64,000 bases of DNA from Rutpela maculata (Eukaryota > Arthropoda > Insecta > Coleoptera > Cerambycidae). This document shows, one piece after another, positions 22,714-34,547 of the stretch. Position 1 is the first letter of the stretch, and every line of letters begins with the position of its first letter. The position numbers were made by a program, and so were the translations under genes. The DNA lies in NCBI GenBank assembly GCA_936432065.2, contig OW386286.2, positions 117,876,902 through 117,940,901 on the forward strand. Direction: 5' to 3'. The notes beneath the pieces are model-generated. The model saw only the letters and a program-made list of their open reading frames with translations. It had not been told where the DNA came from and did not search any database.

Positions 22714-24443
22714 CTGAAATTATTAAAAAGTGCACTTTTGGGTTTACTAATAGAACACCATCGAAATATTTATATCTTTACTTTGTTCAATTTTTTAATA
22801 TACTTATAATTTTCTGTAAAAATTTACCTATTTAATCAGTTATAAATTGCTAATTTTAAAGTACCCAGCAGAAATATTGCTGTCTTAAAATAATAGTGGT
22901 TATTATACTTAGATGTTTACAGTGACTTAGTTATACATGTAATTTTAAAAGAAATATTGAAAATAAGTTTGACTATTTGATATAACATAAGTGCTTTTAC
23001 TGATTTTGTTGGAGTTCTATAATTCATTACTTTGATGATCCAATGTTCCTTGCGATTAAATTGAGGCAAAAAATGTCTCCAAATCACAAAAATTTCAGAA
23101 ATCCAGAAATAATTCAAATAAAAGGTTTCTTACCTTAAACTGGTACCTACATTGGGTTGTCATTGAGAAATTCTCGATTTATCCCACTCGAACGAGGCCT
23201 GGACTCCTCCAGGATTATTTCCAATTTCCGACTATCCCGTGAATTTACGACAAAAATGATTATGAACAAAATTAAAGCTTATAAAACTCTCTATAAAACA
23301 GATCATACACAATTTGATTGCCAGATACATATTTCTACCAGTAATTGGCGTCCAATGCTGCGCGGCCATTAAATTTTTCGTCCATGAAATTAAATTTAAT
23401 ACAAGCTATAATAATGTAAAATGAGACTTATGAAAATAAAAGTTAAGGTTTATTTGAAAAGGTAAAGATTGATTTTTTAGTAAGTAGATTATATTTATGA
23501 CTATTTTATTTAATAAAGTCGTCGTCTCCTCCATGCTATACGATGTACATGATTTATTTGAAGTTGTCGGTTGTGTATGTATATTTCCGGTGTTATTTTC
23601 AACTTCTGCTCCTGCGGTATTTAAAATTCCATTACTATTATGATCATTATCATTTTCACCATCATCATCATTATTAAAAATATTGAAATTGAGTTTCAGT
23701 TGGCTCATAGTCAAGTGAGTCCTCCTGTGCGACACTAATATTAGTATAGTTGTTGCAATCGTAATAGTGATCGACGTACCGCCTATCTAGGCGGTGTTGT
23801 TGAGACGCAGTGACTGCAGAACGCAGAATCCGGATTTAACTATATTGTTCGTTCGTTTACTTTTTCAATGTAGACATTATATTACACTTACATTATCCCC
23901 TAAATAGACTAGTTCACAAGTTCAAAGCCGTGTTAAGTCTTGATAAAGCTCGTAAAAATATGAGTGAGGGCTCATTGGATTTGGAATGACGTCTAGAAAA
24001 ATGTGCAAAAGTTTCAAACCCGCACATAAACAATTGCAAAAGTTATAAACAAATGAGGATTGAATAAATAACGAGTTTCGTTTTTCGCAAATAACTCGAA
24101 AACTATTAGTATTAGAGAAATTTTAAAGAATAATTCTTAAAGAGGAAGAAATTTCCAACAAAAAAGTCCCGACTCTCGAAACTCTATCTCTGTTATTAAT
24201 AATAATTTTAATGTAAAATTAATTTAACATTTTTTAAAAATTATGGTATTGTTTAGACACTTAAAAGAACAATACCCCGTTGGAAAAAAATTATTTTACT
24301 TATTTTTCATAAAATGAGCCTATTATTAATTAACACATTTTTTTAGAGGTTGCGTTTATATTTCAAGTCGGATAATTGTTAAACAAAAGTCACTAAAATT
24401 ATTTCGCTTACTAAAAAATGAAAAACTTTACTACTACTATTTT
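22714..24443. other. start of 22.4-kb intron, no clear feature
   Basis: No homology recognised. The open frames 23157-23372 and 23406-23735 carry no nameable domain; the latter is Asn-rich over ATT-type low-complexity sequence. Confidence 0.4.
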
Positions 24444-24575
24444 AACCTCCCCACAATAAAATTGTGGGAGGTTACTACAATTAGTCCAAAATCGGAAATT
24501 CAGATAACATCAAATCTTTACGTTTTGAGGTCCCAGGAACCCAAAAAAGTTGTTTTTGAAAAATGTCTGTGTGTA

Positions 24576-24660
<85 letters not shown>
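24444..24660 (+). repeat. hairpin followed by (TG)n microsatellite
   Basis: A stem AACCTCCC / GGGAGGTT encloses CACAATAAAATTGTG at 24444-24473. About 100 bp further on lies a TG microsatellite of roughly 80 bp (24574-24651), bordered on both sides by GTATGTATGT. The downstream flank (TAGCACGATAGCGGCGAAGC..) is the style of sequence found beside such TG tracts in dispersed insect repeats. Apparent Cys-Val/His-Thr ORFs are artefacts of the dinucleotide. Confidence 0.85.
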
Positions 24661-25019
24661 TAGCACGATAGCGGCGAAGCTACTAAACGGATTTGGATGA
24701 AACTTTGCATGAGGGTTTCTTTAGTGCTCCAGAAGATCTGAAAAGGTTTTGGTTGAGATCGGATTACGTTTAGTGCCGTTTTGGCACAACAGGTTGTTTA
24801 TTTTATGATTACTTACAATTTGTAATTGAACCATTGAAAAGCAGTAAAAATTCCGATTTCAACGATATATCACACTTGCACTTTTTCGATTTGGTTTCCG
24901 TGAAAAAAATTAAAAAACAAAAATTTCACTTGTTTTGTCCTCAAAGCAGTGCAATGTACAGGGTGATATTCTAATAATGACAGAGGTGTTCAGTGATTTC
25001 GGCTGATAACTCGGGAACG

Positions 25020-25275
25020 GTTGAAGATATCGAACTGAAATTTGAAACGTAGGTATAAATATTGTAGACGGACGGATTTCGAGTGAATTAATATTACACC
25101 TACGTCACATGACGTCACAAATAAGAAAAATTCTTAGAAACTGGTGCAGATATCGACTTAACTATTGGAAACATCCAATTAAAGTTTGAAACGTAAATAG
25201 ATGGAATACGAGTGAATTAAAAATACACCTACGTTCTGATGACGTCGTAAAAGCATAAAATTCTTATAACAGGCG
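25020..25275 (+). repeat. diverged ~115-bp direct duplication
   Basis: AAATTTGAAACGTAGGTAT..CGAGTGAATTAATATTACACCTACGT.. recurs as AAGTTTGAAACGTAAATAGATGG..CGAGTGAATTAAAAATACACCTACGT. Both copies end in a TGACGTC-type motif followed by AAATTCTTA. Confidence 0.65.
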
Positions 25276-25340
25276 AACTGATGATATCAAAAAAATATTT
25301 CTACAAGACGAGTCACGAAATTTTTTTTTTTTAATTTCCA

Positions 25341-25910
25341 AGAAATATCAAATTTTCGGAGAAATGTCACTTTTCAGAAAAATGTCATATTTTTAAAAAA
25401 TGTCAAATTTTCAGGAAAACGTCAAATTTTCAGGAAAACGTCAAATTTTCGGAGAAATGTCACTTTTCAGAAAAATGTCAAATTTTCGAAAAAATGTTAA
25501 ATTTTCAGGGAAATGTCACTTTTCAGAAATATGTCAAATTTTCAGAAAAATGTCACTTTTCAGAAAAATGTCAAATTTTCGAAAAAACGTCAAATTTTCA
25601 GAGAAATGTCACTTTTCAGAAAAATGTCAAATTTTCAAAAAAACGTCAAATTTTCGAAGAAATGTCACCTTTCAGAAAAATGTCACCTTTCAGAAAAATG
25701 TCAAATGTTTGAAAATTGTTAAATTTTCGGAGTAATGTCACTTCAGAAAAATGTCAAATTTTCGAAAAGATGTCAAAGTTTCGGAGATATGTCACTTCAA
25801 AAAATGTCAAATTTTCGGAAAAATATCACTTTTCAGATAAATGTCAAATTTTCAGAAAAATGTCAAATTTTCAGAAAAATGTCAAATTTTCAGAAAAATG
25901 TCAAATTTTA
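25341..25910 (+). repeat. 18-bp minisatellite (about 30 units)
   Basis: Tandem units of about 18 bp alternate between AAAATGTCAAATTTTCAG and the 17-18 bp variant AAATGTCACTTTTCAGA. Because the period is near a multiple of three, all three frames are open and give FSEKCQIF-type repeats. No spacers or flanking gene features support coding. Arms are contiguous, so it is not a CRISPR array. Confidence 0.9.
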
Positions 25911-28434
25911 TTAAATGGACTCAAAGGAAAATTCCCAAAAAATACTACGGGTCAATTTGTGGTATAAGTTCTCTGCTAGTGCGTTAAAGTATACTGAGTA
26001 TGCCGAGTATTTTTGACGTGTCAGGTGCATCGAGAGATTACAAGTTTTTTCGACGTTTATAAAGCCCACGGATGGTGTGAGAGGCCATCCTGAACCGCTT
26101 ACAAGCCCTACAAGTGTAAGCAACCCCACCGGAACGCTTTCGGTGAGTTTTTTCCAATAAAACTTTAAAAGTGACAGTGACATTATATTTTAAAAACTAT
26201 TTCCGCTACTTCCGGCAACATAACCTAAAAATAGTACTACATAACCTAAAAACAATTTAAGACATTGGTACCAACCTAAACATTTTTCAAAAACCAAATT
26301 CCCAGAGAAACATTGGAACCAAAAATTTGACAGCTATCACTTCCCCGACCGATTTAGTGAAAAATTGGTCGAGGCCAAAAGATAAAACAAAATATATCAA
26401 TTCAAACTTAAACGATCCACCATGAACACTACCCTGGCTACATCTGACAGGGAAGCTGTCCACCAAGAGTTACATGGTTTTTTCCAAAAATGGCCATCCC
26501 TGCCATCCATCCCATTACCAACGAACAGGTGTTTTCGTTTAGTTGTTTCGCGTATAACCAAAATTATTAAGTGCTCTTGCCTACGAACGTTTTTATAGAA
26601 TTGTGTTTATTTTTATATTAATTTTAGGTCCATGTGGACACATAATTTTAACCTAGTCTTTAAGCCTGCCTACAGAAGACAGGAGCTAGTTTTCTATTTT
26701 TCTCCAAGCCAAACCGGACCTATCCCGTCCAGCCTCACACTCGCCACGGCGGTGTTCACCGTGGTTGTCTGGCTGGTCCCGGGCTAGGATCCGATGAAGC
26801 ATATATTTGTATTAAAAACATTGAATAAAATATTAATGTTGTGCAGACTATAAATTTAACACTCAAGTTCTTAGGTCCAAATCCCACCGAAAGCAAGACT
26901 TTTTTTCTGATTTAATACGAAAAAAAAAATTTCAACTTAATAAATATAATTAAATGAGATCGTTCGTATTGTTTAGTGCTCTTTTCGGCTTCAAGATTCA
27001 CCGGGTGGGGAGGTTCCAGCCGCTTCCAGTAGCTGCCGATTTTTTTTTTTTAGTTTTTTGTTAGTTTTTATTTTATTCAGACTTTTAAACTTAGTACTTT
27101 TCCGAAAAAAGACGTTTTCCGCTGTTGACACCAAATTTAAATCGTCAATATCAAAGCTTAATATCGTGATATCGGCACTTTATAAGTGATCAATTTGAAG
27201 GTAAAGATGTGTACTAAAAGCTCCAATGATTTATTTTATGATACATACGCGTTTTTATATTATTTTTTTATGAATAAGTCGAACTATACGTTTTAGAAGA
27301 AAAACATTCTAAAATTTTATTAAAAGTGTAATAACTTAAAAATAAATATTTTTATTTTTATTTGAATGCATAAAGGTGTTAGCTAAGGTACTAATCTTGA
27401 AAAATATTTCTTGGTTTTATTTTGTTTGAACGTAATAACAATTAAACAGTGAAAACACGATTTTTGGACAATGCGAAGGTTTTAAATAAAAAATTAAGTT
27501 TACCGCCACTAATAATTCTATAAAATATTACACATGCAAAAATGGTGACTACTATGGCGTGTTTAAGTTGATAAACAATGGTGTAAAATTAATGGATTTG
27601 ATTAAATCAACATTTTAAAAAAATGTTCGTAAATTATTGAAAAATTCGAGAAGAATACAACAAGATATAATAACAACTACCAAATTCGAAATTTAATTTT
27701 TTTTTTAATTCATCAATGTATACGTAGAGGGCGATAACATATTCCTGACTACTACTAGCAAATTCACTATCTAGCTCTTAACTAGAGTCGTGAAAGTGGC
27801 TCCTTCGTTATGTTTGCTTGGCTGAAGTTTGTCGTGCATTTTATCGCCTCGTGAAATTAACGTGCACCTGGTGGTGTCCTTTATTTAATTTTGCTTCTTT
27901 ATATCGCGTAAATGGTGCTCACCAATTATCAATATTAAAAATCTATTGTGCACGTAACAAACGTATTTATTTATAATATAATAATTTTTGTTTCAGTGCT
28001 AATGTGTGTATGTCCTACATATATGTGCAAGACTCATTGCAGTATTTTTATAGTACATTGTATTTATTTATGTTAAACATTTTAGATTTATCTACATAAT
28101 TTTTATGAATTTGACATCAGATTCGTCATCAGAATACCCGAAAACCCGTAAAAACCCATTAATGCTCATTTTTATGGCGAATTTCGCACACTTAATAAAT
28201 TTCGGTCGGCCATTTTGTATCAGTCATTTTGAATTTTGCAAATCTTACATCAAATTCGTAATCAGAGTGCCCAAAAAGCCCTAGTACCTGATTTTCATGA
28301 TTTCTCCTCGATTAATTTTCGAGATATTTCATTTAACAACTAATTTTGCAGTTTTTTGTTATTAATAAACAAATAGAGATTTAGCGTACAATACCAACCG
28401 GTAGACTTTGAACTTAAACTTATTCAGAACACAT
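25911..28434. other. intron, mostly unclassified
   Basis: 26640-26800 is a GC-richer island with a CCACGG/CCGTGG stem; it could be a retroelement end but has no recognisable coding. 27040-27760 is AT-rich with long T/A tracts. No paired termini detected. Confidence 0.35.
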
Positions 28435-28975
28435 TTAAAAAGTTCTTGATAGATGATAGGTTCGCAAGCAATGTTGATATGCTGCTGCTTCAGTTGATGG
28501 CAGTGATGTGTGTACGCAAGGATTCCTCTTCAGAGATCTTGAAAAAAATTCTGACCTGTTAACATTCAGTGAAATATTATCGGTCGTCACTCCGTACATA
28601 GCTTTCACGAAATATTATATTCCTGTTGCAGAAATTAAGACTGGTGAAGCGTTTGGATTCTTAAAAATTTTAACAATATTTTGCATTGTTACATTTTTTC
28701 AAGCACTTTAATAAATTTCTGGAGCAATATATGTTATCCAATTTTTGAATGTTTTAAACTATTAGGTGAGTAATTATTTTTTTAAACTTTACCTTTACCA
28801 AGCTTCATAAAATAAATATTAAAAACTGATTTATCCAGAGCTGCCAAAAGCATTAATAAACCTACAGATTCACCAACTACAATCACAGAATCATAACTGT
28901 GTAATAAATTAATTGCGGTATTTATAATTAAAGAATCTGCATCTTCAGTGGCCTGCCTTGCGCCATATCAAGCGG
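28435..28975 (-). pseudogene. XPG/CXC-type transposon protein, old copy A, part 3
   Basis: Read on the minus strand: RQATEDADSLIINTAINLL, SYDSVIVVGE, LLMLLAALDKSVFNIYFMK, then (after frame breaks) FKNPNASPVLISATG, YFVKAMYGVTTDNISLNVNR and LPSTEAAAYQHCLRTY. The first block is an XPG/FEN1-like acidic core (xDADxLI..TAI..VIVVGExxxLLxLL). The later blocks match the middle of the sister relics at 29703-31213 and 47092-47740 (LPPTSDA, YG..NSLN). The GCDTTS block of this copy is not recognisable. It is the 3' portion of a gene whose 5' parts lie at 31660-31800 and 35538-35750. Confidence 0.72.
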
Positions 28976-29010
28976 TTTTCAGTTTCTAGTCCACGTAAAT
29001 TAGATATTTT

Positions 29011-31657
29011 AGAAGAAATAATTTATAGAGTAATAATATTTGGGATGCGTATTCTAGATGGGGTTAGAACTAGATACCCGAAAAGTTCCTCATCAATTTA
29101 GAGATGGAACGTCCTTTTTTTTTGCAAAAAACTACCCCCAACAGGGACTTAACGTTGATTTTTCACTTTTATCCTGTAAACTGTTCTTCGGACGAGAAAA
29201 AAGTACACGAAATAAAAAATTTGTCGTTAAATTTTGCATCAAAAATGTCCTATTAACCTTGTAGAATATCATCACCTATTTCGCGCTAACAGCGTCTGAA
29301 AGAGTTTAGAGCGCAGAGGTAAAAATCGATCCTATTCGAAGTTTCACAGCGAATATCTTAAAACCGGTTACTTTAACGAGAAAAATGCTCAGGAATGAAT
29401 TTATAGAGCGGAATTTTCTCTATAAGATGCACATAGGCTTTGATGCAAGTGTTTTCATGTATTTTCCCCTTTTTTCCACAATTTTATTAGGCAAAGTTGT
29501 AGAGAATATTATTATGTACAAACTGGAAAAAGAAGATTTAAAAAAATAAATAAGAAACCACCCCTATCGCAACCCCCCCCCCCCAAGGACTGTGACTTTT
29601 TGGTCGGATACTCGGGAGACACTCCTCCATCGACCCTGAAAAAATCAGCTTGCCGGGAGAAATTTTTTTGAAAAATGATATCTTTATTGGACTATGTGTT
29701 TTTCAATTTGAGCTCGTTTCCACACCACCCACGAAGTAGAGCTCTCGGTGCGTTTTTTTGAAAGGTGGTTTCCCCTGTAGGCCTATGCCATTAACATTCT
29801 TTCCAATTTTACTCATCGACGACTCTTCTTCGAATTCAGAATTTAAACATCCTTGCCCATAGCAATTAGAGCACATTGTTGAGCAGCGTAATCCAACCTT
29901 AACACAACTGCATCGTTCTCCACAACTCTTTTTGCAGCTGCAGGATATTAGCTTTAGGGTGGAAATTGGTGCTGGTAACTCAGTGGTATAAATGGGTGCT
30001 AAAATGTTGCCTACTTTCTTCCAACCCCATTCCGTTGGTTCCAAATTTTCTCCTCGCCAATGATGCATTTGGAGAAATACTCTGTAAGAATGTTGACGTA
30101 ATGCCTCAGATATTGGTGGCAGTCTTGGTAGAATCCCGGAAGTACTAGATTGACCGACTAACTTATTGGAGATAATGAATCTTTGATGATTCCAAGGTAT
30201 CTTTTTTTTGGGGCTTTGTATACTGCTAGCGCGAATTGCTCTCCAGCACTTGTAATTTATTTTTTCGTTGAGCTACGGTTGTTGAATATACGGACAACCT
30301 CTTCAAGATCTTTTCTTTTAATGACGTATTCCACCGTTTGCACTTTTCCTTCACCAAAGAAAGCTGAAGTGGTATCGCATCCACTGAACGCGTGGACAAA
30401 CAAAACGGTCTCCTTACAGCTTTTTAAAACTTTCGAGGGCTGCAAGTCACGAGAACTGTAAGATTTATTTTTCCCCGAGCCTCTCTTAAGAAACGGATAT
30501 CTTTATCTTCAGGTGCGAGAGCGATACTCAATGCGAGAAGATCAATATCTTATCCGACGATGACCACTGTATCGTTTTCATGAGATTAATTTAAGGCGGT
30601 TTGAACTATGAGTACATCAGCGTCGTCTACAGCAGTAATTGTTTTGATTCCCTCGTTTTCAAGTCCCTCAACCAATTACAATTCCTTGTTTGTGAGATTG
30701 TCTATTATATTATTTTGCATTTCAGTCAGTGGCGTGTTCTCATTGAAATTAATTTCCGGCGAAATGCGTTTCAAAAGTCGCTGCTGTCTTTCGATGCTCT
30801 TTGTACTGCAGGCATTGTCAGCATATCAGTCAAACACTACAGTCACTTTTTGGCCGTAATGATTACGAATAAAGCCAACGTAGGCTGTATAAACGTCGTC
30901 AAAGGTATCCTGCTTCGGCCATACTACACGATGAATCAAATTGCCGCCACCAACAATGAATTGGCAATTGGAAAACCTATCGAACAGCATTGAAAGTATC
31001 ATACAGAGATGATTTCTTAGTTTTCCTTATTAACCCTTTCTCATCGAACAGAGGAAGAGGTATTGAAGCAGGCTCAAAGTTGAAACATGACTCCAAATCT
31101 TCTTTTAAGTGAACAGTATAGATTATCCTCTGATATAATTGCGTGGAGTCGAAAAACACATCTTTGTGGAAAAAAGAGGAAAATATATAAAAACCACTTG
31201 AGTCAAAACCCACTATAGCATCTTATAGAGAAAATCTTATAGAGAAAATTCCGCTCTATAAATTCATTCCTGAGCATTTTTGTCGTTAAAGTAACCGGTT
31301 TTAAGATATTCGCTGTGAAACTTGGAATAGGATCGATTTTAACCTCTGCGCCCCAAACTACCCCTCTGTTCGGACGCTGTTAGCGCGAAATAGGTGAGGA
31401 TAAGCTATAAGGTTAATAGGACATATTTTAAGCATAATTTAACGACAATTTTTTTATTTCCTATACTCTTTTCTCTTCCGACGAACGGTTTACAAGATAA
31501 AAGTAAAAAACCACCGTTAAGTCCCCGTTGGGGGTGGTTTTTTGCAAAAAAAGGGACGTTCCACCTCTAAATTTGGGGGGAACTTTTCGGATATCTATTT
31601 CTAACCCCATCTAGAGTACGCATCCCAAATATTGTTACTTTATAAATTATTTCTTCT
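29011..31657 (-). mobile_element. XPG/CXC-family DNA transposon B with 425-bp TIRs
   Basis: Left arm 29011-29434 and right arm 31217-31657 are inverted repeats of roughly 90% identity over long stretches; both begin AGAAGAAATAATTTATA and include TTTGGGATGCGTA-TCTAGATG and AACCGGTTACTTTAACGA reading inward. The right arm has an internal duplication (CTTATAGAGAAAAT twice). Nearly all of the 1.8 kb between the arms is the minus-strand coding relic 31213-29703. It is inserted in the older copy A of the same coding family. No convincing target duplication was found. Confidence 0.82.
29703..31213 (-). pseudogene. XPG/CXC-type transposon protein, copy B
   Basis: Minus-strand reading with several stops and shifts, in order: LFDEKGLIRKTKKSSLYDTF; HRVVWPKQDTFDDVYTAYV; HYGQKVTVVFD; STKSIERQQRLLKRISPEI; AVDDADVLIVQTALN; NDTVVIVG-DIDLLAL; LFVHAFSGCDTTSAFFGEGK; LPPISEALRQHSYRVFLQ; LEPTEWGWK; then a cysteine cluster ISCSCKKSCGERCSCVKVG followed by RCSTMCSNCYGQGC. 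The paired Asp residues suit an XPG/FEN1-like (PIN-type) metal-dependent nuclease core; the Cys cluster resembles CXC (tesmin/TSO1-like) zinc-binding repeats. I do not recognise a named superfamily with certainty; Academ elements, which carry XPG domains, are the closest idea. Confidence 0.75.
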
Positions 31658-31659
31658 AT

Positions 31660-31800
31660 TCACTGTTTTTTAATCTAATTTGCTTGTACTATTTCCGGAC
31701 AATATTGAGATAAGTCTATATTTATTTTTGTCATTTGCAAGAAAATTTTCCAACGACATGTAATAGTCACTGACATTACCCATCAAATACGACATTAGCA
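31660..31800 (-). pseudogene. XPG/CXC-type protein, old copy A, part 2
   Basis: Minus-strand frames give ANVVFDG and then SLENFLANDKNKYRLISIL, the block that in the family precedes the DAD acidic core. It abuts the 3-bp target site of the inverted-repeat element to its right and transposon B to its left. Joined conceptually across the TTC target site it continues part 1 in frame. Confidence 0.65.
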
Positions 31801-32865
31801 GAACAGTGGGGTCAAATTAGGATTTTAATGTGAATTGTCTGGTCAGGGCGGTTTTTTTTTGTTTTAACGTGTTCAGTGGGTCAACTATAGTTCACAGTTC
31901 AGTTTTGCAGTTCTGCGAGGTCGGCGTATTGTTTATTTAAACAATTTAATTTTTTAGACCGTGTTTTTCATCGGTTTTCTTTGAATATCTCGAAATCTAT
32001 AAGTCCTATGGAAATCAACAAAAAGAAGAAAAATGTTCGTTATGAGTTGTGGAATAAAAGTACATAAACTAAAATTTTTTTCAATTGTTACTATTATTTA
32101 AAAAAAATTGAACATTGCACAATTATGCGTCTTTAAACGAATTGCTGTTCTTTCAAAAATAAAGGATAATTTTCAATGAAATTTGGGAAAAATATAGCCC
32201 TTACAAAGTGCAATCACCGCTTAAAATTTTAAATCTAAATGATTATTAAAACGGCTCAACTATAAATTATTGCTAAAACTTTGCACCATTGTGATATTCT
32301 GCCATCAAGACCAAGAAATCTGTACGGCTCAAATTGTGGCATTCTATAAGTACTTTAAGATTAGGGAGAAAAATATATTTTTTTCAAAATTTAAACCCGT
32401 TTTATTGCATTCGTTTTTAGTTTTCGAAATTTTAGTTATAAACAAATTCAAGTAACTCTCTGTTTTTTTTATGAAATCAAAAACGGTAAACGAGTAGCGA
32501 AAATAGATTAAAAAACAACTTGTGAAAAAAATTAATGCTCTACTTGCATTTGGAGCTGAGATACTTTAGTTTTTACGCTTACGTCACTTATAAATAAACA
32601 AATCGATATTTCTTCTTGAAATTTGGGCTGGTTATTCTCCAATTCTTATTATTTTGTTTGAAGATAATCCAAAGATACAATTGTTAAAATGACATCGAAT
32701 AATGCGGCTTTGAGAACATAATGCACATTTTCATTTTTTTTTTTATAACTTCTTAAATTTGTGTCACGAAAATGGTAAACCAACCTAACTTGAACAACTA
32801 CCTTTATGTTCATGTATACAGCTTTGTAAAACTTTTAATATCACTGATACAATAAAAAAATATAT

Positions 32866-32915
32866 TTCGCGAGCAGGATTAGAACCCGAGACGTCCGCAC
32901 CCCGAGTAATTATTA
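32866..32915 (-). repeat. tRNA-like / SINE B-box fragment
   Basis: On the minus strand the sequence GTCTCGGGTTCTAATCCTGC resembles the T arm of a tRNA with a B-box-like GGTTCTAATCC (32876-32886). No complete cloverleaf with acceptor pairing can be drawn, so this is a tRNA-derived SINE relic or chance, not a tRNA gene. Downstream on the plus strand lies a CAGACAGACAGACA tract (33195-33215) of the kind seen in dispersed repeats. Confidence 0.35.
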
Positions 32916-33382
32916 ACAAGTAAAATTGAAAATCTTTAAAAACCCCCGATCAATGTATCTAATCGTTTCATATGCCCGAATCAAAATGATGCCTAAATCA
33001 TGTTCGGCTACCATAATTGTCTGCACATTTTCAATTTTACTTCAATCGGACAATTTCTAGAGAAGTTCATCATAGCGAATTCAAGATTGCGACCAAACAT
33101 CAAAATCTAATATGGCCTATAACCTTCTCGACAAAATACTCTTTCAAATAAAAAAAACTACATCAAAATTGGATCACCCGCTGAAGAGATATGAAGCCAC
33201 AGACAGACAGACAGACAAACAAACATACAAACATACGCGTCAAACTTATGGGGTGGTCGGGGGTTAAAAAGTGGCCATCTCCTTACCCATTCGGGCATCT
33301 AGCAACTTGAGTCCGGTTTGTAAGAACATAATATAACTTTTAAAAAATAAATATCTTGTATTTCTGCTTACATCATTGTTAT

Positions 33383-34547
33383 AAAATATTATTTTGGGTA
33401 TTCAGCAGATAACTTTCAAAGAAATCATTCGTTCCTTTCATATATTATTGATCTAAATCTGATCAAGCTAGAATATCAACGAGTAGTCCTCTTACAAACA
33501 AACTTGTCAATTTCTTTATACATTTACTATGTCTAACATTCAATATGAAAAACAAGAAAATAACCATTCTTTCTATATATTGAAGATCTAAGTCTGATCA
33601 TGCCAATATATTGTCAGAAATCCACCCTTAAGAGGAAATCTTTCAAGCATCTCTAGCCCTACCTAGAGGATACTCCATTCAATACGATAAACAAGAAAAT
33701 AACCATTCTTTCTATATATTGAAGATCTAAGTCTGATCATGCCAATATATTATCAGAAATCCACCCTTGCGAGGAAATCTTTCAAGCATCTCTAGCTCTA
33801 CCTAGAGGATACTACATCACAAACAAACATTAGTTACATTTCAAAGCCAAGAACTACTGAAAAGCACAATGAAATATATGAATAAAATTTCACTTACATG
33901 TCATAATAAATAAAATATTTCAATCAATGTTTCTCTGCTGATGAGTTCTAAAGAGAATGAAAAAGGTTGTGCAATTTTTACAGAGTTTTGGTCAATCAAA
34001 CATTGATTGAAATATTTTATTTATTATGGCATGTAAGTGAAATTTTATTCATATATTTCATTGTGCTTTTCAGTAGTTCTTGGCTTTGAAATGTAACTAA
34101 TGTTTGTTTGTGATGTAGTATCCTCTAGGTAGGGCTAGAGATGCTTGAAAGATTTCCTCGCAAGGGTGGATTTCTGATAATATATTGGCATGATCAGACT
34201 TAGATCTTCAATATATAGAAAGAATGGTTATTTTTTTGTTTATCGTATTGAATGGAGTATCCTCTAGGTAGGGCTAGAGATGCTTGAAAGATTTCCTCTT
34301 AAGGGTGGATTTCTGACAATATATTGGCATGATCAGACTTAGATCTTCAATATATAGAAAGAATGGTTATTTTCTTGTTTTTCATATTGAATGTTAGACA
34401 TAGTAAATGTATAAAGAAATTGACAAGTTTGTTTGTAAGAGGACTACTCGTTGATATTCTAGCTTGATCAGATTTAGATCAATAATATATGAAAGGAACG
34501 AATGATTTCTTTGAAAGTTATCTGCTGAATACCCAAAATAATATTTT
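33383..34547. repeat. near-perfect 1.16-kb palindrome
   Basis: Arms 33383-33930 and 34000-34547 are inverted copies with very few differences, separated by a 69-bp loop. Each arm holds a 139-bp unit in tandem twice (33541-33679 and 33680-33818 in the left arm), starting CAATA-GA-AAACAAGAAAATAACC. High arm identity compared with the outer arms implies recent insertion, gene conversion or an assembly fold. It sits inside the 3.7-kb inverted-repeat element. Confidence 0.9.

Noticed and set aside
24462..24671. Cys-Val and His-Thr dipeptide ORFs
   Set aside because: Translation of a TG/CA microsatellite.
25400..25967. Several overlapping ORFs of 70-110 residues rich in NVKF/KCQIF
   Set aside because: Products of the 18-bp minisatellite, which keeps every forward frame open.
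28508..28711. Plus-strand 67-residue ORF
   Set aside because: Antisense of the XPG/CXC-type relic, which has the matching family blocks on the minus strand.
32866..32915. tRNA gene
   Set aside because: Only a T-arm-like segment; no acceptor, D or anticodon stems can be paired.
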